Counted from the first letter of the stretch, positions 1 through 6,150 are shown. The stretch: 13,379 bases of DNA from Clostridia bacterium (GCA_027335515.1 DAHWHT010000247.1:1-13379), one strand, 5' to 3'. Program-made: numbers and translations. The notes: a model not told the origin generated them from the letters alone.

Positions 1-306
1 CGTCCCGGCCGGCGGTCGGCCTCCGCGCGCGTCGGCCCAGGCCGGTCTTCTCATGACGCATCGCCCCGCTGCCGCGCCCTGAGGAGCTGCCTGGCAGCGG
101 GCCGCTGCGGTTCCTGAACGCAAGCGCAGCACGCGGAAGCCGTCGCCGTCATGAGGTTTTCCTTCGGGGGCCTGCGGGTAGCCGGCCTCGGCCCGCCGGT
201 TGGAGGAGATTCGGGTGCAGGCGGCGCAACGCTTGCCGCGGCCGGGTCGGCAGCGGTGGCGACGGGGCGTGGATCGTCTTGGCGTTCTCGATGAAGGGCG
301 GGGACG
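1..306. other. Left edge, no supported gene
   Basis: No gene is supported in this stretch. A minus-strand open frame starting at a TTG at 521 and stopping at 51 crosses it, but it has no recognisable domain and no convincing ribosome binding site. On the minus strand near 120-190 a GFRVLR string resembles the end of formylglycine-generating-enzyme-like proteins, but the flanking residues do not support that reading. The stretch may be decayed sequence or the edge of a gene outside the window. Confidence 0.4.
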
Positions 307-609
307 ATGGTGAACCGGCGAGGGATCAACCCGCGCGCAGTACTTGCCTTCGCGCTCACCGCGAGTGTGGCCTTGACGGCCTGCGGTCGTTTCGGGCGTC
401 GCGGGAAAGCCAAGCGTCGACCCGGAGGCCTTTCGTCCGGCCCATCCAGTTCCGGCGCGTCCAAGTCAAGCGCGCCTGCGCGCCTGGCATACCGCAGGAA
501 CGCATCCAGCCGTGCGTTCAACGGTCATTACGCGCCTGCGGTGGGAGTTGGAGGATCGCGAAGGATCTGGATTGACAAGCAGCGGAAGATGTTCGGGTTA
601 TCTAGGTGA
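307..609 (+). CDS. Possible small lipoprotein (weak)
   Basis: This 100-residue ORF begins like a bacterial lipoprotein. It has a basic N-terminus (MVNRRGINPR), a hydrophobic stretch at about residues 11-25, and a lipobox LTAC at residues 23-26, where Cys26 would be lipidated. A Ser/Gly/Pro/Ala-rich linker follows (about residues 40-58), as is common in surface lipoproteins, but no folded domain comes after it. A purine-rich GAAGGGCGGGG lies just before the ATG. Third-position GC is clearly lower beyond the signal peptide than in the confident genes of the window, which fits either a decayed remnant or a chance ORF. An unrelated minus-strand frame (51-521) overlaps it. I do not recognise the family. 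The signal-peptide reading rests only on the lipobox pattern. Confidence 0.28.
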   Translation: MVNRRGINPRAVLAFALTASVALTACGRFGRRGKAKRRPGGLSSGPSSSGASKSSAPARLAYRRNASSRAFNGHYAPAVGVGGSRRIWIDKQRKMFGLSR

Positions 610-616
610 GCTCACG

Positions 617-647
617 TGGACCAAGTGGGTCTGAGACTGGTTATACT
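617..647 (+). promoter_or_regulatory. Candidate promoter
   Basis: TATACT at 642-647 matches the -10 consensus at 5 of 6 positions and stands out in very GC-rich surroundings. A weak -35 (TGGACC, 617-622) lies 19 bp upstream. A perfect TTGACA also occurs at 572-577 but has no good -10 at normal spacing. If real, this promoter would transcribe the hairpin-rich stretch that begins about 45 bases downstream. Confidence 0.28.
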
Positions 648-689
648 CTGGAATTCGAAGAACACGGCGCATGGATTCGGATGGAGTCT

Positions 690-733
690 GTCCTGTCCCC
701 TGGCGAGATGACTGGAATCGCCAGAGGCAGGAC
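690..733 (+). repeat. Long imperfect hairpin
   Basis: The inner stem is CTGGCGA (700-706) with TCGCCAG (718-724) around an 11-base loop. It is extended by CC (697-698) with GG (726-727) and by GTCCTG (690-695) with CAGGAC (728-733), giving about 15 pairs broken only by one mismatch and a one-base bulge. A second hairpin, CCTCTCC/GGAGGGG with a TCTC loop, follows at 754-771. Neither is followed by a T-tract, so they do not look like ordinary intrinsic terminators. Confidence 0.5.
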
Positions 734-903
734 GCGCGTTGCTTCACACTAAGCCTCTCCTCTCGGAGGGGTGCAAGAACCGTCTTTGGAGCGGGGCCGG
801 CGTCGCATGGCGGGCATAGGCGACCCCAGGCAGGCCTCGGGCAGGGCGTGGCGGCCCGGGCCGTTTGGCGCCGTTGGTCCCACATGGGGCGGCGGGCAGG
901 TGT

Positions 904-941
904 GCCCGTGCTGCCGTGCTTCCGCCGGCACGCGGACGGGC
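904..941 (+). repeat. Nested hairpin
   Basis: The outer stem is GCCCGT (904-909) with ACGGGC (936-941). The inner stem is CGTGC (915-919) with GCACG (928-932). Such stems arise by chance fairly easily in GC-rich DNA, so functional meaning is uncertain. Confidence 0.3.
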
Positions 942-1027
942 GGCAAGACGGATCAGGGGCCGCCGGGGCAGGACCGCTTTCGCATACCCGCCACTGAGAA
1001 AGGGGTCCGGCTGCGCCCGCGTCAGCC

Positions 1028-1066
1028 CTCGGTCGGTGGGGGCGCGACGCCCCGTCCGGGACCGAG
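1028..1066 (+). repeat. Nested hairpin
   Basis: The outer stem is CTCGGTC (1028-1034) with GACCGAG (1060-1066). The inner stem is GGGGCG (1039-1044) with CGCCCC (1048-1053) around a three-base loop. In total 13 pairs form a compact two-part structure inside a stretch with no gene. Confidence 0.35.
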
Positions 1067-1268
1067 CCCGCCAAACAAGGTGGGGGGCAACCGCCGGTCA
1101 GGGGCGGCTGCAGCGTCGGCCTGGCCGCTCCCACGGGCCGGAAGATCTTCGGGGTCCCGACCAGGCCGTTCGGCGGCGACGCATTGGGCACGGTGGGTAC
1201 CGGCCGGCCCGGCCGCCGCCCGGGTTCCAGGGCCAGCCGCCCTGGGCGCTGCTGCGCTCGCCCCCCAG

Positions 1269-1281
1269 GGTCGCAGCGACC
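1269..1281. repeat. Interrupted palindrome GGTCGC-A-GCGACC
   Basis: Two perfect 6-bp arms flank a single central A. The half-site GGTCGC(A) recurs in both orientations in the repeat cluster about 80 bp downstream, so the two are probably related. A protein-binding site is one possibility. Confidence 0.4.
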
Positions 1282-1348
1282 AAGGCGGCTACGCCCCCGC
1301 AGGGACGAGGCCGTTTCGTGGCCGCAGCCGGGCGGGTGCAACGGGCAG

Positions 1349-1401
1349 TGTGCGACCTGTGCGACCCCGCAACCGCGGCTGGCGGGTGTGCGGGGTCGCA
1401 C
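1349..1401. repeat. Tandem 9-mers within a 13-bp inverted repeat
   Basis: TGTGCGACC occurs twice head to tail (1349-1357 and 1358-1366). The second copy lies within the left arm (1359-1371) of a perfect 13-bp inverted repeat whose right arm is 1389-1401. The 17-base spacer holds a further short stem, CCGC (1373-1376) with GCGG (1382-1385). As RNA this makes a strong hairpin; as DNA it is a cluster of three TGCGACC sites. No T-tract follows on either side. Confidence 0.55.
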
Positions 1402-1522
1402 CGTCTGGACGAGGTGCCGCGTCGCCCCTCCCGTCGGGGTCGGCAACGGGCTTTGGAACCGCGGCCCCCGTGCGCCCCGCACGTTCCATCCCAGCGACGA
1501 CCGACCCGCCGGGGGGCGGGGG

Positions 1523-1555
1523 CGCCTGCGCCGGGCAGGCCGTGCGGCGCAGGCG
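1523..1555 (-). terminator. Hairpin after the AbrB-family gene
   Basis: A perfect 10-bp stem (1523-1532 with 1546-1555) and a 13-base loop begin one base after the stop codon of the minus-strand regulator. Position and strength fit a terminator or a 3'-end-protecting stem. No U-tract follows on the minus strand, so it would be a non-canonical terminator. Confidence 0.45.
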
Positions 1556-1556
1556 T

Positions 1557-1856
1557 TCAGGCCCCGCGCAGTCGCTGACGGGCGGACCGCGAGGTTGCCG
1601 TTTCGCCGGCCAGGTCGCGCAGGTTTTCCCCGCACCGGGCGCAGACCGGCTTGCCCCGGTGGGTGGACAGGTCGTGCGTATCGCCACAGAAGACGCAGCC
1701 GGGCGCCCAGCCTTGGACCACGAGGCAGCCGTCGCGCACATACATCTCGGCCGGCTGCCCCGGTTGGACATCCAGGGCGTCGCGCAGGGCCTTGGGAATG
1801 ACCACCCTGCCCAGCGCATCGACCCGGCGCATGAACCGTGCATCCATCTTTTCCAT
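1557..1856 (-). CDS. AbrB/SpoVT-family regulator with zinc ribbon
   Basis: This 99-residue protein carries the swapped-hairpin DNA-binding motif of the AbrB/MazE/SpoVT family near its N-terminus (RRVDALGRVVIPKALRDAL, about residues 10-28). Family members dimerise and act as transition-state or sporulation-associated regulators in Firmicutes. The C-terminal half carries two CxxC knuckles (Cys54-Cys57 and Cys72-Cys75), which should bind zinc and add a small ribbon domain. The ATG at 1856 is used here, but the ATG at 1847 (96 residues) fits the usual family N-terminus as well. Neither start has a clear Shine-Dalgarno. A hairpin of 7 bp (1876-1895) lies in the leader. The gene stands alone, with a strong hairpin after its stop and a transposase remnant upstream on the other strand. 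Its regulatory target is not evident. Confidence 0.88.
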   Translation of the reverse strand: MEKMDARFMRRVDALGRVVIPKALRDALDVQPGQPAEMYVRDGCLVVQGWAPGCVFCGDTHDLSTHRGKPVCARCGENLRDLAGETATSRSARQRLRGA

Positions 1857-2220
1857 CGATCGCGCGGCGCGCGGACCGTCGCGCTCAGGCGACGGCGCAA
1901 GCGCCGCTTCCTCCCTTTTTGGTATCGAATGGTGGCACATGGGCCATACCCTGCGCGCGGGGGATCCGCCGGGGCCGGCTCTGCGTGTGACGCTGGAACG
2001 CCACCGGCGCCGCCGGCGCGATGTGGAATGCCCGCCAGACGGGATCGTCCGCCACGGCCGACCGCAGGGCGATCCGGTTTGCGCCGGCCACGCACCCCGC
2101 CAGGTGTGCGGGCACCCGCATGGTCCCGGCCGACCCCGCCCGCCGTGCGGCCAAGGGGTATGTCTGGGCCGCACGGCCGGACCCGACCACCCACGCGGGC
2201 GGCGTGCCGGTCCTGGGGTG
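1857..2220. other. Regulator leader and likely decayed insertion-sequence DNA
   Basis: No intact gene is seen. Next to the regulator start is a 7-bp hairpin, CCGTCGC (1876-1882) with GCGACGG (1889-1895), then a second small GC stem and a short T-run (1916-1920) on the plus strand. On the minus strand GGGAGG (complement of 1910-1915) resembles a ribosome binding site but has no in-frame start for the regulator. The rest probably held the N-terminal half of the transposase whose C-terminal half survives downstream, but no motif of that half can be recognised. Confidence 0.4.
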
Positions 2221-2754
2221 GCGGGCGGCCGCGCCCGCGTCGTTCGGGGCCGCCGCGCTGTGGGTTCCGTGGCATCTGGCACCGCGGTCGTCGTGGAGAA
2301 CCCGGGGCGCGTGCGGGCGCGTGCACGGCGGCGCGGCAGGCGGTTCCGCCGCCGGCTCGCCTGGTCCATCGCGCAACCGTGCGGGTCGTCGTAGTGTGCG
2401 GCCCCGGTGGCAGGCGGCGCCGCCGCAGCCATCAACCCACCGCGCGCTTGGCGGTGTTGCTTGGGCCGTGGGGACACCACTGCGGGCACCCGTTGTCCTC
2501 AACGCGACGTCACCTGCCGATCCTGCGGCTTCCGTCTCCACGCGGACCCCGACGGCACGCGGACCATTGCCTGGGCATACCCGGCCCGCGCCTTCCCGGC
2601 GTGCCACCGCCAACGGGCCCAATGTCTGGCGGTCCGGCTGGACCGGCGTCCGTGTTGGCCGACGGTCGTTGACCCGCGACACCTTCTTCGTCCGCCGCAT
2701 CCACCGGGTCCGTCCGTCGTGCGAGGGGACGGCCTGTGTGGAAAGGTTCGTTGA
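2221..2754 (+). pseudogene. Decayed IS605-family OrfB/TnpB transposase
   Basis: One reading frame carries the C-terminal half of a TnpB-like RuvC nuclease. The RuvC-II motif reads AVVVENPGRVR, with the conserved Glu at 2296-2298. A basic RRFRRRLAWSIAQ segment follows, then an in-frame TAG (2392-2394), and the same frame continues to a zinc ribbon ending CRSCGF and the RuvC-III motif HADPDG (Asp codon 2545-2547). The 20-residue spacing from WSIAQ to the INPPRA segment fits intact relatives if the TAG is read as a sense codon, so the stop looks like a point mutation. The first zinc knuckle is also damaged: the second Cys position is Arg. No N-terminal half is recognisable upstream. Intact TnpB proteins are RNA-guided endonucleases encoded by IS200/IS605 and IS607 elements; this copy must be inactive. 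The left boundary is approximate. Confidence 0.72.
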
Positions 2755-2774
2755 GGTGGCGCAGTTTCAACAGG

Positions 2775-2798
2775 TCCCACGGCTACGTTGCCATGGGA
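2775..2798 (+). repeat. Hairpin downstream of the transposase remnant
   Basis: TCCCA (2775-2779) pairs with TGGGA (2794-2798). After one mismatch, GGC (2781-2783) pairs with GCC (2790-2792) around a TACGTT loop. The surroundings are richer in A and T than the flanking genes. IS200/IS605 elements carry subterminal hairpins at their ends, so this may mark the right end of the dead element. It could instead be a stem at the 3' end of the converging sulfur operon, although no T-tract follows on either strand. Confidence 0.35.
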
Positions 2799-2855
2799 GT
2801 ATTAAGGAATCCCGCATGCATCTTCCACCGGATCCTGCGGCCTGCGGTCGCGGCC

Positions 2856-3119
2856 TCAGCCCTGGTGCTGCGGTTCGGGGGCCACCATGCCGTGGGGGGC
2901 GGCCCCCAGGCCACGCAGCGTGAGCAGGGCCGCCTCCGCGGTGTCGCGGGGTACGGCCAGGGCCAGACCGCAGGGGCTTTGGCCGGTCGGTGCCGCGGTG
3001 ATGGCGCAGCGTTGGCCCGCCGCGCGCAGCAGGTGGTGGGCGCGCACCAAGGCGGTGGGGCCGGTGAACGTCAACCAGACCGACGGCTCGGCGGCGCTTG
3101 GCGGGCCGTCATCCGGCAT
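2856..3119 (-). CDS. DUF3343 Se/S-carrier-like protein
   Basis: This 87-residue protein matches the small DUF3343 (putative Se/S carrier protein-like) family. It has a beta-strand start (VWLTF), a helix (TALVRAHHLLRAAG), then the family's conserved CG motif in SPCGLALAV, with Cys50 as the candidate sulfur- or selenium-carrying residue. A second Cys lies at 38. The start is the ATG at 3119, preceded by GAGGTG (complement of 3127-3132) at good spacing. It overlaps the end of the cysteine desulfurase by 11 bp, which implies translational coupling. From its neighbour it probably accepts a persulfide from the desulfurase; that is inference, as the family is poorly characterised. It is the last gene of the operon. 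No SelD or molybdenum hydroxylase maturation gene is present in the window to fix its pathway. Confidence 0.75.
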   Translation of the reverse strand: MPDDGPPSAAEPSVWLTFTGPTALVRAHHLLRAAGQRCAITAAPTGQSPCGLALAVPRDTAEAALLTLRGLGAAPHGMVAPEPQHQG

Positions 3120-4284
3120 GCGGCCGCACCTCGGCGGGATCGCGGCGGAGCAGCCGGCCCAGGGCGTCCAGCGTGGCGGCGATATCGTCCAGGGTGGTGA
3201 ACGGGCCCAGCGAGAGGCGCAGCGTGCCTTCGGGGGCGGTGCCCAGGGCGCGGTGGGCGAGCGGCGCGCAGTGCAGCCCGCTGCGGACCGCGATGTCGAA
3301 CTCGCGGTCCAGCGCCGCGGCGGCGTCCGCCGGACTCCAGTTTGGGAGCCGGCAGGACACCACCCCCACGCCATGGCGGGGGGTGCGCGCCGTGAAGGTT
3401 TCCACACCGGCCAGCCGCGCCAGACCGTCCCGCAGGGCGGTGGTGCATTGCTCTTCCCGGGCTCGGAGTTGGGCTGGGCCCTGGGCAAGGAGGAACTCGG
3501 CCGCGGCGCCCAGGCCGAGGATACCCGGGGTGTTGAGCGTGCCGGCCTCCAGGTGCTCCGGCAACTCGGCCGGATGGTCTTCCTCCTCCGAATGGAAACC
3601 GGTGCCGCCGCGGATCAGCGGCTCCAGTTCGATGCCCGGCCGCAGATACAGCACCCCGATCCCCTGGGGCCCCAGCAACCCCTTGTGGCCGGCGGTGACC
3701 CACAGGTCGACGGGCAGGGCATCGAGTTGCGACGGCAGGTGGCCTGCGGTCTGAGAGCCGTCGACCAGGAAGCGGATGCCGCGGCGACGCGCGATCTCCC
3801 CAACTTCGGCCACGGGGTTGAAGGCGCCGGTCACGTTGGAGGCGGCGGTCAGGACGATCAGCCGTGTGGCGGGTGTGATGGCCCGTTCCACCGCCTCGAC
3901 GCTCAGCGGTTGGCCGCCGCTGGGCGGCAGCACCAGCACGGATCCCCCGGTCCGCCGCCGCCAGGCGGCCAGGGGGCGCAGGACGGCGTTGTGCTCCCAT
4001 GCGGAACACAGGACCTCACCGGGGCCAGGGAGGCTGGCCCAGATGGCCTGGTTGAGGGCGGCGGTCGCGCCCGCGGTGAAGACCAGGCGGGTGGGGTCTG
4101 CCACGCCCAGCAACGCGGCCAGCGCGGCGCGGGCTTCATAGACGGCGATGGTTGCGCGCACGGCCAGGCGGTGCCCGCCGTGGCCGGGGTTGGCGTTGCA
4201 GTCCGAGAGGCTGCGGGCCATGGCGGCCGCCAGCCCCGGCGCCTTGGGGTTTGCCGTGGCGGCGTTGTCCAGATAGATCGGCAT
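3109..4284 (-). CDS. Cysteine desulfurase family protein (class V aminotransferase fold)
   Basis: This 391-residue PLP enzyme removes sulfur from cysteine, giving alanine and an enzyme-bound persulfide. It starts YLDNAAT, typical of NifS/SufS-like enzymes. His98 stacks on PLP, Asp175 and Gln178 (LVDGSQTAG) hold the ring, and Lys201 in TAGHKGLLGPQG forms the Schiff base. The catalytic Cys is Cys339 in RSGLHCAPLAH, a short loop as in SufS-type enzymes. The ending GTLRLSLGPFTTLDDI is typical of the TIGR01977 (EF2568-like) subgroup rather than housekeeping IscS or SufS. The ATG at 4284 has a G-rich ribosome binding site (complement of 4291-4297). It lies 32 bp after cysK and overlaps the DUF3343 gene, so the three probably form one operon. 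No Suf or Isc scaffold genes are nearby, which argues for a specialised sulfur-delivery role. Confidence 0.92.
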   Translation of the reverse strand: MPIYLDNAATANPKAPGLAAAMARSLSDCNANPGHGGHRLAVRATIAVYEARAALAALLGVADPTRLVFTAGATAALNQAIWASLPGPGEVLCSAWEHNAVLRPLAAWRRRTGGSVLVLPPSGGQPLSVEAVERAITPATRLIVLTAASNVTGAFNPVAEVGEIARRRGIRFLVDGSQTAGHLPSQLDALPVDLWVTAGHKGLLGPQGIGVLYLRPGIELEPLIRGGTGFHSEEEDHPAELPEHLEAGTLNTPGILGLGAAAEFLLAQGPAQLRAREEQCTTALRDGLARLAGVETFTARTPRHGVGVVSCRLPNWSPADAAAALDREFDIAVRSGLHCAPLAHRALGTAPEGTLRLSLGPFTTLDDIAATLDALGRLLRRDPAEVRPHAG

Positions 4285-4316
4285 GCGCGTTCCCCCCCGT
4301 TTCCTTGCGCGGCGCC

Positions 4317-5273
4317 TCAGAGGCCCGGCTGCCCGGACGCCGCGTCGGCCTCCGGGGCCACGGCGAACAGCCCCGTCGAGAGGTACCGCTCGCCGGTATC
4401 GGGCAGGACCACGACGATGGTCTTTCCCGCGCCTGCCTCGCGGGCGGCGACGCGGGCGGCGGCGGCCACCGCCGCGCCGGACGACGGACCGGCCAGGATG
4501 CCTTCGCGACGGGCCAACTGGCGTGCCGCCGCCATGGCCTCCGCTGCAGGCATGGCGATGATCTCGTCGATGACGCTGCGGTCGAGGACCTCGGGTACGA
4601 ACCCGGCGCCAATGCCCTGCAGGGGGTGCGGCCCCGGGCTGCCACCGGACAAGACCGGGGAGTCTGCCGGTTCGACACCCACTACCCGCAACTGGGGTCG
4701 ACGCCCCTTGAGGACCGCGCCCACGCCGCTGATGGTGCCGCCCGTGCCGATGCCGGCCACCAGGATGTCCAGTTCCGACCCGCATGCCTGCCAGATCTCC
4801 TCGGCCGTGGTCTGCCGATGGACGGCGGGGTTGGCCGGGTTGCGGAACTGCTGGGGCAGCACGGCCCCTGGAATCTCGGCGGCGATGGCCCCGGCCCGTT
4901 CGACGGCGCCGCGCATGCCAAGCGGGCCGGGGGTGAGGATGACCTCCGCGCCGTAGGCCTGCAGCAGTGCCCGCCGCTCGGCGCTCGCCGTCTCGGGCAT
5001 GGTGAGGATGAGCCGGTAGCCGCGCACGGCGGCTACCATGGCCAGGGCGATGCCGGTGTTGCCGCTGGTGGGTTCCACCAGGACGCCGCCCGGACGCAGT
5101 GCGCCTTCGCGTTCCGCCGCGGCGATCATGGCGAGGCCGATGCGGTCTTTGACACTGCCGCCCGGGTTGAAGGCCTCCAGTTTGGCCAGAATGCGGGCGC
5201 CGTCGCCGAAGCTGTGCAGCGCCACCATGGGCGTGTTGCCGATCAACTGCGTGATATCTGCCGCCGGTTGCAT
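4317..5273 (-). CDS. Cysteine synthase (O-acetylserine sulfhydrylase)
   Basis: This 318-residue PLP enzyme makes cysteine from O-acetylserine and sulfide in the cytoplasm. The sequence follows CysK closely and over the usual length. [11 protein letters not shown] lies at the start. Lys42 in NPGGSVKDR is the PLP lysine, TSGNTG (69-74) is the substrate loop, QQF (141-143) is present, GTGGT (176-180) binds the PLP phosphate, and Ser265 in GPSSGAA contacts the pyridine nitrogen. It lacks the C-terminal CBS domain of cystathionine beta-synthase. The ATG at 5273 is chosen because GGAGGG lies 6 bases upstream (complement of 5280-5285) and the homologous N-terminus begins there; a longer in-frame start at 5312 is less likely. 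It is the first gene of a three-gene operon with a cysteine desulfurase and a DUF3343 protein, so it may supply their cysteine. Confidence 0.95.
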   Translation of the reverse strand: MQPAADITQLIGNTPMVALHSFGDGARILAKLEAFNPGGSVKDRIGLAMIAAAEREGALRPGGVLVEPTSGNTGIALAMVAAVRGYRLILTMPETASAERRALLQAYGAEVILTPGPLGMRGAVERAGAIAAEIPGAVLPQQFRNPANPAVHRQTTAEEIWQACGSELDILVAGIGTGGTISGVGAVLKGRRPQLRVVGVEPADSPVLSGGSPGPHPLQGIGAGFVPEVLDRSVIDEIIAMPAAEAMAAARQLARREGILAGPSSGAAVAAAARVAAREAGAGKTIVVVLPDTGERYLSTGLFAVAPEADAASGQPGL

Positions 5274-5279
5274 CGCGGT

Positions 5280-5285
5280 CCCTCC
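5280..5285 (-). promoter_or_regulatory. cysK ribosome binding site
   Basis: The minus strand reads GGAGGG, six bases before the ATG at 5273. It decides the start over the longer in-frame frame that begins at 5312. Confidence 0.75.
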
Positions 5286-5654
5286 GTATGGGTCGGTGTG
5301 GGGACAAAACACCTAAAACCGGGCGCTTATGTAGCTTATGGGCAGTATGCGGGGGTGGCGCACCGCTGGCCACGGCCATATGGTCCATCGCCGCAGGGTC
5401 GGTTGGCAATCCCCGCGCCGTCCTGCGTGGCTTGGGTTGGCACGACGTGGGCGGCGACGGTGCCCGGTGGACGGAGGCCGTGGCCCTTGACCGCAGGGGG
5501 CCCGGCACCGCACGCCGGTCGCAAAACGGGTTATGGCTATGCGGTCGTGCTCCGGTGGAGACAGCCGTCTGACCTGTTCCGCCTCACGGCAAGGCCCGCG
5601 GTTCCGCCGTGGTGCGTGGCGCATGGGGGTCGGACGGTGCGCGGCACCCGCGTC
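5286..5654. other. Intergenic region upstream of the sulfur operon
   Basis: No gene is supported between the cysK leader and the end of the Nudix gene. On the minus strand there is a candidate promoter (5344-5372) and an A/T-richer leader at about 5309-5340. Next to the Nudix stop, GGTGC (5636-5640) pairs with GCACC (5644-5648), a short stem that could help end the Nudix transcript but has no U-tract. I saw no convincing riboswitch or T-box motif. Confidence 0.4.
5344..5372 (-). promoter_or_regulatory. Candidate promoter of the sulfur operon
   Basis: On the minus strand TGGCCA (5367-5372) and CATACT (5344-5349) are separated by 17 bp, each matching the consensus at 4 of 6 positions. The position, about 70 bases upstream of the cysK start, fits. 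In such GC-rich DNA the match is weak evidence. Confidence 0.25.
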
Positions 5655-6110
5655 TTACACCGGGGGCCGATGCTGCGCCTGGTAGACGTCGGGCGCCGGA
5701 GGGCAGCGCAGGAATCGTTCCATCTGCGTGCGTTCGGTCGGACCCAATCGCGCGCCGACCTCCGCCGCATCGGCCCAGCGGACTTCCATGATCTTTCCGT
5801 CGGGATCCGAGGCGTGGCCCAAGCTCCCGCCGGAGACCCGGGCGGTGAACTCGGCAAACAGCCAACGGCCATCCGGCCAGACGCGATCCACCAGCCGCGC
5901 GAGGCCGTCGAGCCGCACCTCCAGGCCCGTTTCCTCCCGGGCCTCCCGGATCGCCGCCGCCTCCAGCGTCTCACCGGCCTCGACCCCGCCGCCCGGCAGG
6001 CTCCACCAGGATGACCCGTCCCCGCGTCCGTTGCGAACCACCACGCATTGGTCACGGTCGAGGATCCAGACCCAAACGAGTGCGCAGGTCAAGCGAATTT
6101 CCGCCCTCAA
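5655..6110 (-). CDS. Nudix hydrolase
   Basis: This 151-residue protein contains a complete Nudix box at residues 41-63 (G-x5-E-x7-REAREETGL), with Glu47, Glu56, Glu59 and Glu60 placed to bind the metal. Nudix enzymes hydrolyse nucleoside diphosphates linked to other groups; the [13 protein letters not shown] context is typical of MutT-like and general Nudix hydrolases, and the substrate cannot be read from the sequence. The frame has no ATG before residue 109. The TTG at 6110 is chosen because AAGGAGG (complement of 6119-6125) lies 8 bases upstream and the family's first beta-strand ([10 protein letters not shown]) follows directly. It is transcribed away from the Gfo/Idh/MocA gene, with a 16-bp palindrome in between. 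It lies in line with the cysK operon but about 380 bp away, so it is probably a separate transcript. Confidence 0.92.
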   Translation of the reverse strand: MRAEIRLTCALVWVWILDRDQCVVVRNGRGDGSSWWSLPGGGVEAGETLEAAAIREAREETGLEVRLDGLARLVDRVWPDGRWLFAEFTARVSGGSLGHASDPDGKIMEVRWADAAEVGARLGPTERTQMERFLRCPPAPDVYQAQHRPPV

Positions 6111-6118
6111 GTCGGCTT

Positions 6119-6125
6119 CCTCCTT
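6119..6125 (-). promoter_or_regulatory. Ribosome binding site fixing a TTG start
   Basis: The minus strand reads AAGGAGG, eight bases before the TTG at 6110. This is the strongest Shine-Dalgarno seen here and decides the Nudix start, because no upstream ATG belongs to the domain. Confidence 0.8.
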
Positions 6126-6134
6126 CGCATGCGC

Positions 6135-6150
6135 CCGACGGCGCCGTCGG
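6135..6150. repeat. Perfect 16-bp palindrome
   Basis: CCGACGGCGCCGTCGG is self-complementary without a spacer. It lies between the divergent Nudix and Gfo/Idh/MocA genes, about 10 bp upstream of the Nudix ribosome binding site. Its position suits an operator for either gene. A chance origin in GC-rich DNA cannot be excluded. Confidence 0.45.

Larger units (their letters stand above)
610..1556. other. Long non-coding, hairpin-rich stretch
   Basis: No protein family is recognisable in any frame across this stretch of nearly 950 bases, although several frames stay open because of the high GC. It holds a candidate promoter (642-647), a long imperfect hairpin (690-733), a second hairpin (754-771), two nested hairpins (904-941 and 1028-1066), an interrupted palindrome (1269-1281) and a repeat cluster with a 13-bp inverted repeat (1349-1401). 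It could contain a structured RNA, repeat or operator DNA, or old mobile-element debris; the sequence alone does not decide. Confidence 0.5.

Noticed and set aside
110..250. Minus-strand remnant of a formylglycine-generating-enzyme-like protein (GFRVLR ending)
   Set aside because: Only six residues fit. Neighbouring conserved residues are missing and no upstream frame supports it.
951..1066. Possible cobalamin riboswitch (CCCGCCACTG string near 990)
   Set aside because: The string resembles part of the cobalamin aptamer, but the B12 box and the other conserved blocks are absent and the spacing is wrong.
771..2672. Very long plus-strand open frame (633 codons)
   Set aside because: It is Pro/Arg/Gly-rich with no domain, and it runs antisense through the AbrB gene and out of frame over the transposase remnant. 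It reflects high GC, not a gene.
2745..2815. GTTTCAA string suggesting a CRISPR repeat
   Set aside because: It occurs once, with no second copy at repeat-spacer distance and no cas genes in the window.
4660..4680. tRNA T-loop-like GGTTCGAC string
   Set aside because: It lies inside cysK and encodes conserved residues there. No acceptor stem or other tRNA arms are present.
2887..4956. 689-codon plus-strand open frame
   Set aside because: It is antisense to the DUF3343, desulfurase and cysK genes, and its low-complexity translation has no recognisable domain.
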